Position numbers and translations under genes: made by a program. A DNA stretch of 64,000 bases, taken from NCBI GenBank assembly GCA_019429005.1, contig JAHYJR010000002.1:40752-104751 (forward strand). Reading direction: 5' to 3'. The stretch comes from Nanobdellati archaeon (lineage in GTDB: Archaea > EX4484-52 > GLR71). This document shows positions 54,228 to 63,859 of the stretch, one piece after another (position 1 is the stretch's first letter; each line of letters opens with the position of its first letter). The notes under the pieces are model-generated. The model was not told the origin of the DNA. It did no database searches and saw nothing but the letters and a program-made list of their open reading frames with translations.

Positions 54228-55439
54228 TTAAAAATAAATAAACGACAATTAAAAACAATAATAAAAGAATTGAAATCGCTACGTGGTAGACATACCGAGT
54301 TTATAACAATATCAGTCCCAGCAGGATATAATCTTAATGAAATCTCAAACCAAATACGTCAAGAAGCAGGAACAGCATCAAATATTAAATCAAAAAGCAC
54401 AAGAAAAAATGTTGAAAGTGCGTTAGCAAAAATGGACCAAGCATTAAAATCCGTAGCTTATACACCTGAAAATGGTCTTTGTATGTATTGCGGAAATATT
54501 AGTGAACAAGAAGGCGCAACAGATTTAAAATTATGGATGTTTGAACCACCAGAACCAATTAATCTTAGATTATACAGATGCGAACAAGTATTTCTCCTAG
54601 ATCATCTTTATGGACTTATAGAAGAAAAAGACGTCTATGGTCTTATGGCCATAGATAGTACTGAAGCAAGTATTGGTTTTGTTATTGGTACAGGAATACA
54701 CATATCAACACACTTAACATCTCATGTACCTGGCAAAACAGGAAAAGGTGGACAAAGTGCACAAAGATTTGAACGTGTACGTTCAGGATTATTACTAACA
54801 TTTTTAAAACAAATTGGTGAAGCAGCTACCAAAATCTTTGAAGAAAACAAATATCTAAAAGGTATCATTATAGGTGGACCTGGACCTGTTAAAGATAAAT
54901 TTGCTGCAGGTGAATTCTTATCAAATTCACTAAAACGTAAAATTCTTGGTATAAAAGACATGTCATATTCGGGAAATGAAGGTATATATGATCTTGTAAA
55001 TATTTCTGAAGATATTTTAAGAAATTCAAAAATAACTGATGAAAAAGCAATTATAATCAAATTTTTTGAACATTTAAAAAAAGATGATGGTCTTGTTGTT
55101 TACGGTTTTGTTGAAATAAAATATGCACTTGAACTTGGTGCTGTTGATAAGATTTTAATATCTGAAGATTTACCAATAAAAAATTTCTTATTAACCTGCA
55201 ATTCATGTGATTATAAAGAAGAAAAAATTACAAAAGAAACATCATTACCATCACATTGTCCTAAATGTAAAAATCAATTAAATAAAACAGAAAAAACGGA
55301 TTTTATAGAAGAACTTGAAGAAATGGCTATTTCAAAAGGTGCATCTATACTTGAAGTAACTAGTGAATCACCTGAAGGACAACAATTTTTACAACTTGGT
55401 GGTATCGGTGCATTTTTAAGATATAAAATACAAGTATAA
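54225..55439 (+). CDS. prf1: Peptide chain release factor aRF1, probable AUU start
   Basis: 404 residues from ATT 54225 (389 from the TTG in the ORF track). Recognises stop codons and releases the peptide. TASNIKSKSTRKNV has the stop-reading NIKS loop; GKTGKGGQSAQRFERVR has the catalytic GGQ. Domain 3 includes a Cys pair module (CNSCDYKEE...HCPKCKNQL). The text before TTG, INKRQLKTIIKELKSLRGRHTEFITISVPAGYNL, is the conserved helical start of domain 1, and no ATG, GTG or TTG is available before it. TAA at 54204 bounds the frame. Confidence 0.94.
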   Translation: MLKINKRQLKTIIKELKSLRGRHTEFITISVPAGYNLNEISNQIRQEAGTASNIKSKSTRKNVESALAKMDQALKSVAYTPENGLCMYCGNISEQEGATDLKLWMFEPPEPINLRLYRCEQVFLLDHLYGLIEEKDVYGLMAIDSTEASIGFVIGTGIHISTHLTSHVPGKTGKGGQSAQRFERVRSGLLLTFLKQIGEAATKIFEENKYLKGIIIGGPGPVKDKFAAGEFLSNSLKRKILGIKDMSYSGNEGIYDLVNISEDILRNSKITDEKAIIIKFFEHLKKDDGLVVYGFVEIKYALELGAVDKILISEDLPIKNFLLTCNSCDYKEEKITKETSLPSHCPKCKNQLNKTEKTDFIEELEEMAISKGASILEVTSESPEGQQFLQLGGIGAFLRYKIQV

Positions 55440-55562
55440 AATCCTAAAAAGGAAACTTAATTTTTATTTTAAAAAACTAATTAAATAATTTTTAATTTGC
55501 TAAATAATTTAAAAATTATAAATCTAATAATTATATATACCCAATCTGTTTAATTAAATAAC

Positions 55563-56291
55563 ATGCCAAACAAAAATATAAAAATCCTAAAAGATGAAAA
55601 TGAAACACTAAAAGATATAAATAGTGAAAAACTAATCGAACAAGACTCAAAACCTTTAACTAACAAACAAAATGATGAAAACGAAAATAATAATCGTAAA
55701 GACACTTCACAAACTCAAAATAACGAAACTGAAACAAAATCAAACATAACAATTAATACACTTAATTCTAAACTCGTTGATATTGAAAATGATATCTTAA
55801 ACATCCTAAAAGAAGAAAACAATGTACCTAAACCATTACCTAAATTTGAAACACAAGAACATTTCAATGTCATATCAGCAATAGAATTTAGCATAGATAC
55901 ATCAAAAAAAATATTTAATCAATGTATAAATACAATAGATCAACTTAAAACGGATTATAAAATAACAACAAAAGATAATAAATTAATAGAAAAAACAGCA
56001 AAAAACGAATTTTCAAAAGAAGATACAGATACAATAACATCTGTTTTAATAAATAAAGACAGTTCAGATATCGAAACAAAAATCAATATAGAATTTGAAA
56101 AAATAAAAATAATAAAAAAATATATATCTGAACTAGGAAATATAGAATCTAAAATATATAATGAAAAAAATAATCAAGCAAAATTAGCACTTACAAAAGA
56201 ATTTAGTAACATCAATAATCTTTTCGCAAAAATTATGTCAATATATGGATATAATAATGATATTGTTCCCCAATTCAAAATAAAACAATAA
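55563..56291 (+). CDS. Unknown charged protein with low-complexity N-terminus
   Basis: 242 residues. The first 65 are disordered-looking (Asn, Glu, Asp, Lys, Thr). The rest is helical, with coiled-coil potential (TINTLNSKLVDIENDILNILKEENN; INIEFEKIKIIKKYISELGNIESKIYNEKNNQAKLALTKEF). No motif recognised. Confidence 0.55.
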   Translation: MPNKNIKILKDENETLKDINSEKLIEQDSKPLTNKQNDENENNNRKDTSQTQNNETETKSNITINTLNSKLVDIENDILNILKEENNVPKPLPKFETQEHFNVISAIEFSIDTSKKIFNQCINTIDQLKTDYKITTKDNKLIEKTAKNEFSKEDTDTITSVLINKDSSDIETKINIEFEKIKIIKKYISELGNIESKIYNEKNNQAKLALTKEFSNINNLFAKIMSIYGYNNDIVPQFKIKQ

Positions 56292-56317
56292 CATACCATA
56301 TTAACCATTACAAATAA

Positions 56318-56815
56318 TTAATTTTTTGATAATTTATTTTTATTTTTACCTTTATTGATTAATAAAACACAATCTGCTGAATTTTGCAATGCTTTAGAAA
56401 ATCCGGGTTCTTGTCCCATAATTATAACTTCTTTACCTTTAGCTTTAGCTAATTGTATAACTGGAAGGAAATCAGCATCTCTTGTTGCAAGAGCAATAAT
56501 ATCAAAATGTTTACTATATATAGCTTCTACAGCAGCCATAGCAACATATACATCAACATCACTTGCTATATCATTTTTCTTTTCACCAAAACCAACTATA
56601 GCTTCAAAACCTTCATTAGAAATAGCTTCAACAAGTTTTGCAGGTGCAAATTGATTCAAAAGAACTTTTGCCATCCGAACATTACCATACTCACCAAGGT
56701 CCTTCAAAATAACCCTAAGATCAATATTAAATTCCTTTCTAAGAAGATTTGGCCCATCTATAATAAGAGCAATATTTTTTCGTGTTTTAAACAGTTTTTT
56801 AAGAAATCCAAACAT
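56318..56815 (-). CDS. NYN-domain (PIN-like, LabA/DUF88) protein
   Basis: About 165 residues from MFGFLKKLFKTRK, with GGTGAT 4 nt before the ATG. NIALIIDGPNLLRKEFN, RMAKVLLNQ, NDIASDVDVYVAMAAVEAIYSKHFDIIALATRDADFLPVIQLAKAKGKEVIIMG: the conserved Asp residues (D at IDGPN, DVDV, RDADF) form a PIN-like metal site. Likely a ribonuclease acting on structured RNA. Confidence 0.9.
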   Translation of the reverse strand: MFGFLKKLFKTRKNIALIIDGPNLLRKEFNIDLRVILKDLGEYGNVRMAKVLLNQFAPAKLVEAISNEGFEAIVGFGEKKNDIASDVDVYVAMAAVEAIYSKHFDIIALATRDADFLPVIQLAKAKGKEVIIMGQEPGFSKALQNSADCVLLINKGKNKNKLSKN

Positions 56816-56933
56816 AATTATCACCGATTTATATACTAGCATTATCCTAATATATATATAATAGAGATTATAAGATTCAATGAAACTTATAGTTTTAAAT
56901 ATATGTCGAAACTAAAAATAAAAATTCAAAATG

Positions 56934-57635
56934 TTAAAAAAAACGTGAAATCTTAAGCCATTTTTGTGCTTCATTCATCTTTTCAAATAATTTTTCATCA
57001 GCTTTAAAATCCTTATGATGAACAATCTGACTTTTTCCAGTATATTTTGAATCATGTACAATATGAAGCATCTCATGATAAAGCACATAATCAAGAACAA
57101 ATTTAGGTATCTTTAATGAATCTAAAGTTTTACTTATTGAGATTAAATGTCTTGCAGGGTCATAATGTCCAAATTTACGATATGTCTTAATAGTACTCCA
57201 TGTCAATTTAGGTATTGCAAGCACACTTTCAAAATATTTATTATTTATACTTTCAAAACATTCATTAAGATTATATACAGTACCAATAGGATTTACTTTA
57301 ATATTATTTACACGATTTATACGCAGAACCATACATTTTTTTGATATATATTCCGAATTTACCCACGATTTATAAATCGTATTTGTTATTTTATTAACAG
57401 GTAATCTCTTTATCTTTGAGAAAAGTATAATCGCAAGACTCTTTATAACCTCTTTTGGTGCATCATCAAGAATATCGCTGATTCGTATAAAATATTTATT
57501 TTCTTTTTTCTTTATCGTACTTTTAATTGTAGAATACTTATAGAAACGTATAACTAATTGAATATTTTGATTATTACCAAGTTCAAAATATACATCTTCA
57601 AAGATTTTTGAAAGCTCAATAACATCCATACCCAA
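56934..57635 (-). CDS. SprT-like zinc metallopeptidase domain protein
   Basis: 233 residues. C-terminal zinc site YHEMLHIVHDSKYTGKSQIVHHKDFKADEKLFE gives HExxH plus a downstream His. NECFESINNKYFESVLAIPKLTWSTIKTYRKFGHYDPARHLISISKTLD is the SprT-like preceding strand region. In other organisms such proteins cleave DNA-protein crosslinks; this one lies next to an XPD-like helicase (gap 35 nt, same strand), which fits a DNA role. Function inferred. Confidence 0.85.
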   Translation of the reverse strand: MGMDVIELSKIFEDVYFELGNNQNIQLVIRFYKYSTIKSTIKKKENKYFIRISDILDDAPKEVIKSLAIILFSKIKRLPVNKITNTIYKSWVNSEYISKKCMVLRINRVNNIKVNPIGTVYNLNECFESINNKYFESVLAIPKLTWSTIKTYRKFGHYDPARHLISISKTLDSLKIPKFVLDYVLYHEMLHIVHDSKYTGKSQIVHHKDFKADEKLFEKMNEAQKWLKISRFF

Positions 57636-57670
57636 TTATAATGTTATAAACTAAAAAACATTACTATCAA

Positions 57671-59575
57671 TTAAAACGTAAAAAATTGTCTAATCTCTTC
57701 AGATAAATCATTACTAATATGAAAATACATATCTTTTGGAAGTATATTCCTATATGTATCCCACAAAAACCTTGAATCCATAAATACAATAACACCATAA
57801 TCCGTTTCAGACCGAATACATCTCCCGGCTGTTTGCAACACTTTATTCATTGCAGGATATGTATATCCATAATCAAGACCTTTATTGAATTTAGTATCAA
57901 AATAATTAATAAGGCCTTTAACTTTAAGATCTGGTTTCTGAAGAGGAATACCAACTATAACCACAGCTTTCATTAAATCTCCAGGAAAATCAACACCTTC
58001 AGAAAAATTTGCACCCACAACACCAAAAAGAGCACAACCATAAGTTTCAGTCTCATGATCAAGAACCACTTTCTTATCAAAAAGAGTTTTAAAACGTTCA
58101 AAAAGTACTTCTTTTTCATGCTTATTCATACCAGGTTGCTCAAGAAGTATTTCTTTTTTAGCTGTATTCTTAAGAATTTCATATATTTGATTACGGAGAT
58201 AATAACTTGGAAAAAATACACCCACATTTCCAGGAACATTATGTATGACCTTAATTACATTTCGTGCAATTTTCATAAATTCTTGTTCAGAACGTTTTGT
58301 AAACTGTGTTGTCGTATCATCAATTATCAAATTAAGCCGATTCTCTTTAGGAAAAGGTGATTCTAAAGTTAACATTTCTGTAACACTCTTATCCAACCCT
58401 AAAATATCAACATACATCTCAACAGGCAATAATGTACCAGACATAATAATTGTTGAATGTACCTGTTCAAATATAATTTTTGCTTTTAATGATGGATCAA
58501 GACATTCAATATTATAACTAAACTCAAAATGACCAATAACATCATTTTGACATCTACCAATTCTAATATAACCATCAGATACAACAGACCAAAGTATAAG
58601 GAAATTCGCAACACTATCAAGATAAGAAATCTTCTTATTTGAACGTATCTCATCACTTGTTTCTTTTAGTTCGTTAATAAAAATATCATAATTTCCAACT
58701 TTATTCACAATGTCAATAAGAATCTCACGACGAATTATTTTTTCATCTTTGATTGGTTTTTTTAAAAGATACTTCTCTAATTCACTTTTTATAAATTTAA
58801 GATCATCTTTCAAATGATCAATTTTATATTTCGCAGCCTCTTTTATTGCACGATTCAAAATTTCTGAACTTAATTTTGATGACATAATCTCACGTATTCT
58901 AGACGGAAGATTATGCGCTTCATCAACAATTATAATTGCATCAGATAACGATTTTTCACATTTGTTAAAAAAATATCTTTGTACTGCTGGATGAAAAACA
59001 TGATAATAATCAGCAACAATAACATCTGCATTTTTTGCAAGCTGAATAAATATTTCATGAGGACATAGATTTTTACATTTTGTTTTCAGATTATCTGCAG
59101 ACATAATATCCATTTCAATCTCTGATATCAATTTTTCAGCACTTGGTGAAATTAAATCTTTCTTTTCCCATACATTCTTATAGAATTTACAAGAATCCGT
59201 TTGTTTTAGACCCTTACACATTTCATAAAATTCCGAAGAATTCGTTTGAAAAAGATCAGGATGCTTACAAAGCCATCTTTTTCCAATAATATTTACAACT
59301 TTCAACTCTTTCCCAAGTTTTTTCTGTATATCATTTAATGTATCTATAACAATCTTATGTTGTGTATGACGAGGTGTTAGAAAAAATATTGTTTTAGAGT
59401 TTTCAAGAGCATATTCAACGGCAGGTGCTAAAACAGATACAGTCTTACCAATACCGGTTGGAGCATGTACAGCTAAATTTGTTTTATTATTTAATATAAT
59501 CTGTACTGTTTCTATAAATTCATCTTGACCAATCCTAGTTTTACCATAAGGAAATAGATTACATTTAAGATTCAT
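57671..59575 (-). CDS. XPD/Rad3-like Fe-S DNA helicase
   Basis: 634 residues. Superfamily 2 5'-3' helicase. Walker A APTGIGKTVS near 40; Fe-S cluster cysteines around RWLCKHPD, YEMCKGLKQTDSCKFYK, and KTKCKNLCPHEIF (about 105-175); DEAH box VDEAHN near 218; ANFSEGVDFPGDLMKAVVIVGIPLQKPD; motif VI TAGRCIRSETDYGVIVFMDSRF near 590. Probable role in DNA repair or replication fork processing. Confidence 0.95.
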   Translation of the reverse strand: MNLKCNLFPYGKTRIGQDEFIETVQIILNNKTNLAVHAPTGIGKTVSVLAPAVEYALENSKTIFFLTPRHTQHKIVIDTLNDIQKKLGKELKVVNIIGKRWLCKHPDLFQTNSSEFYEMCKGLKQTDSCKFYKNVWEKKDLISPSAEKLISEIEMDIMSADNLKTKCKNLCPHEIFIQLAKNADVIVADYYHVFHPAVQRYFFNKCEKSLSDAIIIVDEAHNLPSRIREIMSSKLSSEILNRAIKEAAKYKIDHLKDDLKFIKSELEKYLLKKPIKDEKIIRREILIDIVNKVGNYDIFINELKETSDEIRSNKKISYLDSVANFLILWSVVSDGYIRIGRCQNDVIGHFEFSYNIECLDPSLKAKIIFEQVHSTIIMSGTLLPVEMYVDILGLDKSVTEMLTLESPFPKENRLNLIIDDTTTQFTKRSEQEFMKIARNVIKVIHNVPGNVGVFFPSYYLRNQIYEILKNTAKKEILLEQPGMNKHEKEVLFERFKTLFDKKVVLDHETETYGCALFGVVGANFSEGVDFPGDLMKAVVIVGIPLQKPDLKVKGLINYFDTKFNKGLDYGYTYPAMNKVLQTAGRCIRSETDYGVIVFMDSRFLWDTYRNILPKDMYFHISNDLSEEIRQFFTF

Positions 59576-59794
59576 ACTGTTACTTTTTAACTCATGAATT
59601 TAAACGTTTGTAATATCTAAGGCCCATAACTTTTAAGAAACATATATAAAATTAAACAATAAAAGTATAATAATTACTACAGCTATATAGGTAATTAAAA
59701 AAAGCTGTTAAAATAACTTTTAAAACAACAAAAAGAGAAAACAAATATAAAGTTTTTATTACATAGTAATAATAATTAAAATTGGTGTGTTGAT

Positions 59795-60604
59795 ATGATT
59801 AGCGAAGAAACATTAGATAATCTCAAGGCAATTGGCCTTAACTTATATGAACGAAAAATTTATGCTGCACTTATCGCAAAAGGTGTAGGTTCTGCAGGTT
59901 CACTTGCTGAAATTGCTCAAGTTCCAAGATCCCGTGCATATGATGTTCTTGAAAGTCTTGCTGAAAAAGGATTTATTGTAGTTCAACACACAAAACCAAT
60001 AAAATATGTCGCTATTAAACCATCAACAGCAATGGATAACACAAAATCGATTCTTAAAAAAAACTTTACTACAAATGTTAAACGAATTGATACTTTTTCA
60101 GATAGTAAAGCATTAAATGAACTTGATCATCTTTATACTAACGGTGTTTCTTTAGTAAACCCTGCTGACTTAACAGGCACATTCAAAGGAAGTTATTCAA
60201 TTGAACTTCAACAGAATGCTATGTTCAAAAAAGCAACATCAACTATTGATATAATGACATCTGAACATGGTATTAAAAATCTTATAGAAGCACATTCAAG
60301 TATACTTCAAAAAGCAAAAAACAGAGGTATCAACATACGAATTGCAGCACCAATAACTGAAACAAATAAAAAATATACAGATATGCTTAAAGATATCGCA
60401 ACTGTAAAAGACCTTAATGATATTAAAAATAATATCCCTATAGGTAAAATGATAATTGTTGATAATAAACAAGCTATACTTGGACTTACAAATGAGAAAG
60501 ATACACATCCAACACAACAAGTATCACTATGGACTGCATCAGATCATTTTACAAGCAATTTCGCACATAATACATTCAATATAATATGGAAAAATCTAGA
60601 ATAA
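59795..60604 (+). CDS. Second TrmB-type regulator
   Basis: 269 residues. LKAIGLNLYERKIYAALIAKGVGSAGSLAEIAQVPRSRAYDVLESLAEKGFIVVQHTKPIKYVAIKPSTA is the TrmB winged helix. The C-terminal effector domain (about 135-269) includes NAMFKKATSTIDIMTSEHGIKNLIEAHSSILQKAKNRGINIRIAAPITE and a HTTPxQ-like ...TASDHFTSNFAHNTFNIIWKNL. GGTG lies before the ATG. A strong hairpin overlaps its stop codon. Confidence 0.93.
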   Translation: MISEETLDNLKAIGLNLYERKIYAALIAKGVGSAGSLAEIAQVPRSRAYDVLESLAEKGFIVVQHTKPIKYVAIKPSTAMDNTKSILKKNFTTNVKRIDTFSDSKALNELDHLYTNGVSLVNPADLTGTFKGSYSIELQQNAMFKKATSTIDIMTSEHGIKNLIEAHSSILQKAKNRGINIRIAAPITETNKKYTDMLKDIATVKDLNDIKNNIPIGKMIIVDNKQAILGLTNEKDTHPTQQVSLWTASDHFTSNFAHNTFNIIWKNLE

Positions 60605-60657
60605 ACTTTATTCTAGTTTTCCATTACATTTTTTCTTAAATATTTTTTTTATCTAAT
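60588..60657 (+). terminator. Hairpin and T-runs after the second trmB
   Basis: CTAGAATAAA-C-TTTATTCTAG is a perfect 10-bp stem across the stop codon. GGAAAA and TTTTCC extend it outside a 2-nt bulge. T-runs (TTTTTTC, TTTTTTTT) follow before elp3. Confidence 0.7.
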
Positions 60658-60711
60658 CAAAAATAATTATTCTTTAATATTAAATATAATCTTAATATCA
60701 ACAAAAGATAG

Positions 60712-60746
60712 ACTTTTTAAATATATTATTTACATTAGTATTTATG
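60712..60746 (+). promoter_or_regulatory. elp3 promoter, leaderless type
   Basis: TTTTTAAATATATT is centred about 25 nt before the elp3 ATG. There is no Shine-Dalgarno between them. Confidence 0.55.
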
Positions 60747-62342
60747 CCATACAAGATTATATCAGAAAAAGATAAAAAAGAACTTGAAAATATGTCTAAT
60801 ACAATTATAGAATCAATCTTATCTGAAAAAACAAATACATCTAAAGACCTTAGAAAATTAAAAATTAAACTTTCAAGAGAATTTAAATATAAAGGTCTAA
60901 TAAGCAATTCTGAAATATTAAACTTTGCAAAAACAACAGATAAAGATAAATTACAATTACTTCTTAAAAAACCCGTACGAACACTCTCTGGTGTTGCTAT
61001 AGTTGCAGTAATGTGTCCACCACATAAATGTCCTGGAGACTGTATCTATTGCCCAAATGTAAATAATGCACCTCGAAGTTATACAGGACGAGAACCAGCT
61101 GCTATGAGAGCTGAAATGTTTGATTTTGATGCATATAAACAAACATCACATAGACTAAAACAACTAAAAGCTATAGGTCACAACACATCAAAAGTTGAGA
61201 TTATCATAATGGGTGGTACTTTTCCATCAATTCCTTATGAAGATCAAAAATTGTTTGTAAAAAATATATTTGATGCCTTAAACGATAAAATCTCAAAAAC
61301 GTTACAAGAAGCACAAAAATTAAATGAGACTTCAGATAATAGATGTGTAGGGCTTACAATAGAAACGAGACCAGATAATATAAATAATAAAACAATTGAT
61401 AATTTTCTTGAAATTGGTGCAACACGAATAGAATTAGGTGTCCAAACCACCGAAAATAAAGTATATATTAAAGTCAAGAGAGGTCATACTATTGATGATG
61501 TTAGGAACGCAACACAAATCTTGAAAAATGCAGGATATAAGGTCTGCTACCATTATATGCCGGGTCTATTTGTCTCAAAAAAAGAAGACATATCAAATTT
61601 TAAAAAACTTTTTGATGATGAAACATTCAGACCAGATATGTTAAAACTATATCCTGTTCTTGTAACAGAAAATACAGGTCTTTACGAACTTTGGAAAAAA
61701 GGTGAATTTGAACCATACACAAATGAAGATGCGTCCGAAGTCATCTCAAAAATGAAAACATCAGTTCCAGATTATGTACGTATAATGCGAATACAGAGAG
61801 ACATACCTGCACAAAAAATCAAAGCCGGTGTGACTGCAGGTAATCTTCGTGAACACGTAAAAAAATACCTTGAAAACAATAATGAAATGTGCCATTGCAT
61901 AAGATGCAGAGAAGCTGGTCATAAAGGAATAAATACAATAGAAACACTATATTTTAATGAAGAATCATATAATGCATCAGAAGGTAAAGAATATTTCATA
62001 TCTGCAGATTCAAAAGACATAAAAGATCACAATAATAATGATTCTATATTGTTCGGATATCTAAGATTAAGATTACCAATAACATCAACAAGAGATGAAA
62101 TCACAAAAAATACCGCAATTGTAAGAGAACTTAAAGTTGTAGGTAAAATGACCAAAATTGGAAATAAAGACAAAAATGTACAACATATGGGTATTGGCCA
62201 GAAACTTATGAAAATTGCAGAAAATATTGCAAAAAAAGGGGGGAAAAATAAAATCGTAGTTATATCCGCAGTCGGCACAAGAGAATATTATAGACATTTA
62301 GGATATAAAGATGATGGCCCTTATATGAGCAAAATACTTTAG
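60744..62342 (+). CDS. elp3: Elp3-type tRNA uridine (34) acetyltransferase
   Basis: 532 residues. Radical-SAM plus GNAT enzyme that carboxymethylates wobble uridine of tRNA. The radical-SAM cluster CPPHKCPGDCIYCPN is near 90, MGGTFPSIPYEDQ and TIETRPDNI follow, and IRCREAGHKG is the Elp3 zinc/Cys region. The C-terminal GNAT domain (about 385-532) has ELKVVGKMTKIGN...QHMGIGQKLMKIAENIAKKGGKNKIVVISAVGTREYYRHLGY. Leader of a three-gene operon. Confidence 0.97.
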   Translation: MPYKIISEKDKKELENMSNTIIESILSEKTNTSKDLRKLKIKLSREFKYKGLISNSEILNFAKTTDKDKLQLLLKKPVRTLSGVAIVAVMCPPHKCPGDCIYCPNVNNAPRSYTGREPAAMRAEMFDFDAYKQTSHRLKQLKAIGHNTSKVEIIIMGGTFPSIPYEDQKLFVKNIFDALNDKISKTLQEAQKLNETSDNRCVGLTIETRPDNINNKTIDNFLEIGATRIELGVQTTENKVYIKVKRGHTIDDVRNATQILKNAGYKVCYHYMPGLFVSKKEDISNFKKLFDDETFRPDMLKLYPVLVTENTGLYELWKKGEFEPYTNEDASEVISKMKTSVPDYVRIMRIQRDIPAQKIKAGVTAGNLREHVKKYLENNNEMCHCIRCREAGHKGINTIETLYFNEESYNASEGKEYFISADSKDIKDHNNNDSILFGYLRLRLPITSTRDEITKNTAIVRELKVVGKMTKIGNKDKNVQHMGIGQKLMKIAENIAKKGGKNKIVVISAVGTREYYRHLGYKDDGPYMSKIL

Positions 62343-62353
62343 AGTGTTTAATA

Positions 62354-63319
62354 ATGAAAACGGGAGATATTACAATTGGAATATTTGGCGATGAAAGTTT
62401 AATCAAATCGCTTGGTAAAAAAGGAAATATAAACGATATTGCTTTATATAGTTTTGAACATACGTTCCCTGGCGGTTCAAAAGTTCACAGTTTTGTAAGC
62501 CCTAAATCAGAAAAAATAACACCACTTCTTCAAGCAATAGGTATGTCAGATATTTGCGTGATTTCAACTGAGACCTTAACAAAAGAACTTGGTGAAACAA
62601 TAATTGCAATCGATGCAGCTGCCATTAAACAAGGATTTATACTAACAAATTCTGATGAAATTAAAAATCAGATAACTCAAATTATTAAAGGTACAAATCT
62701 TGAAAAATATGAATTCCTTCCAAAAGATGCTGAAATACTAAAAGAAAAACTTTTTGAAATTGAAATTGAAAAAGATGAGAATGCCGATGTTTCAGTAACT
62801 ATCGATAACTCATTCTTGGTAAAAAGTGTAGGTACAGTAATACTTGGTTACGTTACAAATGGCACATTAAAAGAACATGATGAGCTTGTTGTCCAACCAT
62901 CAAATAAAGATGTAACTATAAAATCAATTCAATCACAAGATAAAAATGTAAAGATTGCGAATGCTGGAAAACGTGTTGGTTTATCACTCAAAGGCGCAAA
63001 AGTTGATGAATTAAGAAGAGGTTTTATCATAACTAAAAAAGATTCAATAAAAGAAGGAACTAAAATCGCTCTTGAATTAAAACGAAACAAATACTATAAA
63101 GGCGACATAAAAGAAGGTATGAAATTTTCACTTAATATTGGTCTACAAGTCATACAAGCAAAAATTATTTCAATTGAAACTGTTGATGAAACGAATTATA
63201 AACTATCAGTAGAAGCTGAAAAATCAATGGCATACAAAATTAATGGTAAATTCATATTTGCTGGTGATAATACAATCCCACGAATTGCAGGAAATGGTGT
63301 CATAATAGAAAACCTGTGA
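62354..63319 (+). CDS. EF1A/SelB-like protein without GTP-binding motifs
   Basis: 321 residues. The layout follows translational GTPases: a degenerate G-like domain (1-140), then barrel domains (VTIDNSFLVKSVGTVILGYVTNGTLKEHDELVVQPSNKDVTIKSIQSQDKNVKIANAGKRVGLSLKGAKVDELRRGFII). Where the P-loop should be it reads GIFGDESLIKSLGKKGN, and DxxG and NKxD are absent, so it cannot bind GTP in the usual way. Archaea are known to carry such EF-Tu-domain-2 paralogues. Starts 12 nt after elp3. Confidence 0.8.
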   Translation: MKTGDITIGIFGDESLIKSLGKKGNINDIALYSFEHTFPGGSKVHSFVSPKSEKITPLLQAIGMSDICVISTETLTKELGETIIAIDAAAIKQGFILTNSDEIKNQITQIIKGTNLEKYEFLPKDAEILKEKLFEIEIEKDENADVSVTIDNSFLVKSVGTVILGYVTNGTLKEHDELVVQPSNKDVTIKSIQSQDKNVKIANAGKRVGLSLKGAKVDELRRGFIITKKDSIKEGTKIALELKRNKYYKGDIKEGMKFSLNIGLQVIQAKIISIETVDETNYKLSVEAEKSMAYKINGKFIFAGDNTIPRIAGNGVIIENL

Positions 63320-63325
63320 TTAAGA

Positions 63326-63856
63326 ATGGAAGTAAAAACAGCAATAAAAAATAATAGAAGTATCAGAAAATATAAAGATACAATTGTTTCAAAAGACCTT
63401 ATTAAGAACATCCTTGAATCAGGTAGATTGGCACCTTCAGCAAATAACAAACAACCTTGGAAATATATGATAATTAATGATTTAGAAACAAAAACAAAAC
63501 TTAAAGAAAACAAAATATTTAAACAAGAGTTCGTATACAAAGCACCAACATTAATTATCTGTTGTGCTAACAGTAAAGCAGATTCAACAAAAGGATTCAA
63601 CAAAATATTTGATAATCCGTATGATATGCGAGTAATATGTGATTTAGCAATATCTTCTCAAAATATAATTTTAAGAGCAAAAGAACTTGGACTTGGAACT
63701 TGTTATATAGGTTGGATGAATAGAACAAAAATAAAAAAGATATTAAATATTCCTAAAAAATATATTATACCCTTTATTATCACTTTGGGTTACCCTGATG
63801 AAGAACCAAATGCAAGACCTAGAAAAGAATTAAATGAAATTATAATAAAAAATTAA
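63326..63856 (+). CDS. Nitroreductase-family FMN oxidoreductase
   Basis: 176 residues. AIKNNRSIRKYKDTIVSKDLIKNILESGRLAPSANNKQPWKYMIIND is the FMN-binding N-terminus; CDLAISSQNIILRAKELGLGTCYIGWMNRTKIKKILNIPKKYIIPFIITLGYPDEEPNARPRKELNEII is the rest of the fold. Two-electron reduction of nitro or quinone substrates, exact substrate unknown. It starts 7 nt after the preceding gene, and a minisatellite begins right after its stop. Confidence 0.93.
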   Translation: MEVKTAIKNNRSIRKYKDTIVSKDLIKNILESGRLAPSANNKQPWKYMIINDLETKTKLKENKIFKQEFVYKAPTLIICCANSKADSTKGFNKIFDNPYDMRVICDLAISSQNIILRAKELGLGTCYIGWMNRTKIKKILNIPKKYIIPFIITLGYPDEEPNARPRKELNEIIIKN

Positions 63857-63859
63857 ATA

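Noticed and set aside
56453-56839. 128-codon ORF opposite the NYN gene
   Set aside because: It is antisense to a conserved NYN domain and shows no protein-like pattern.
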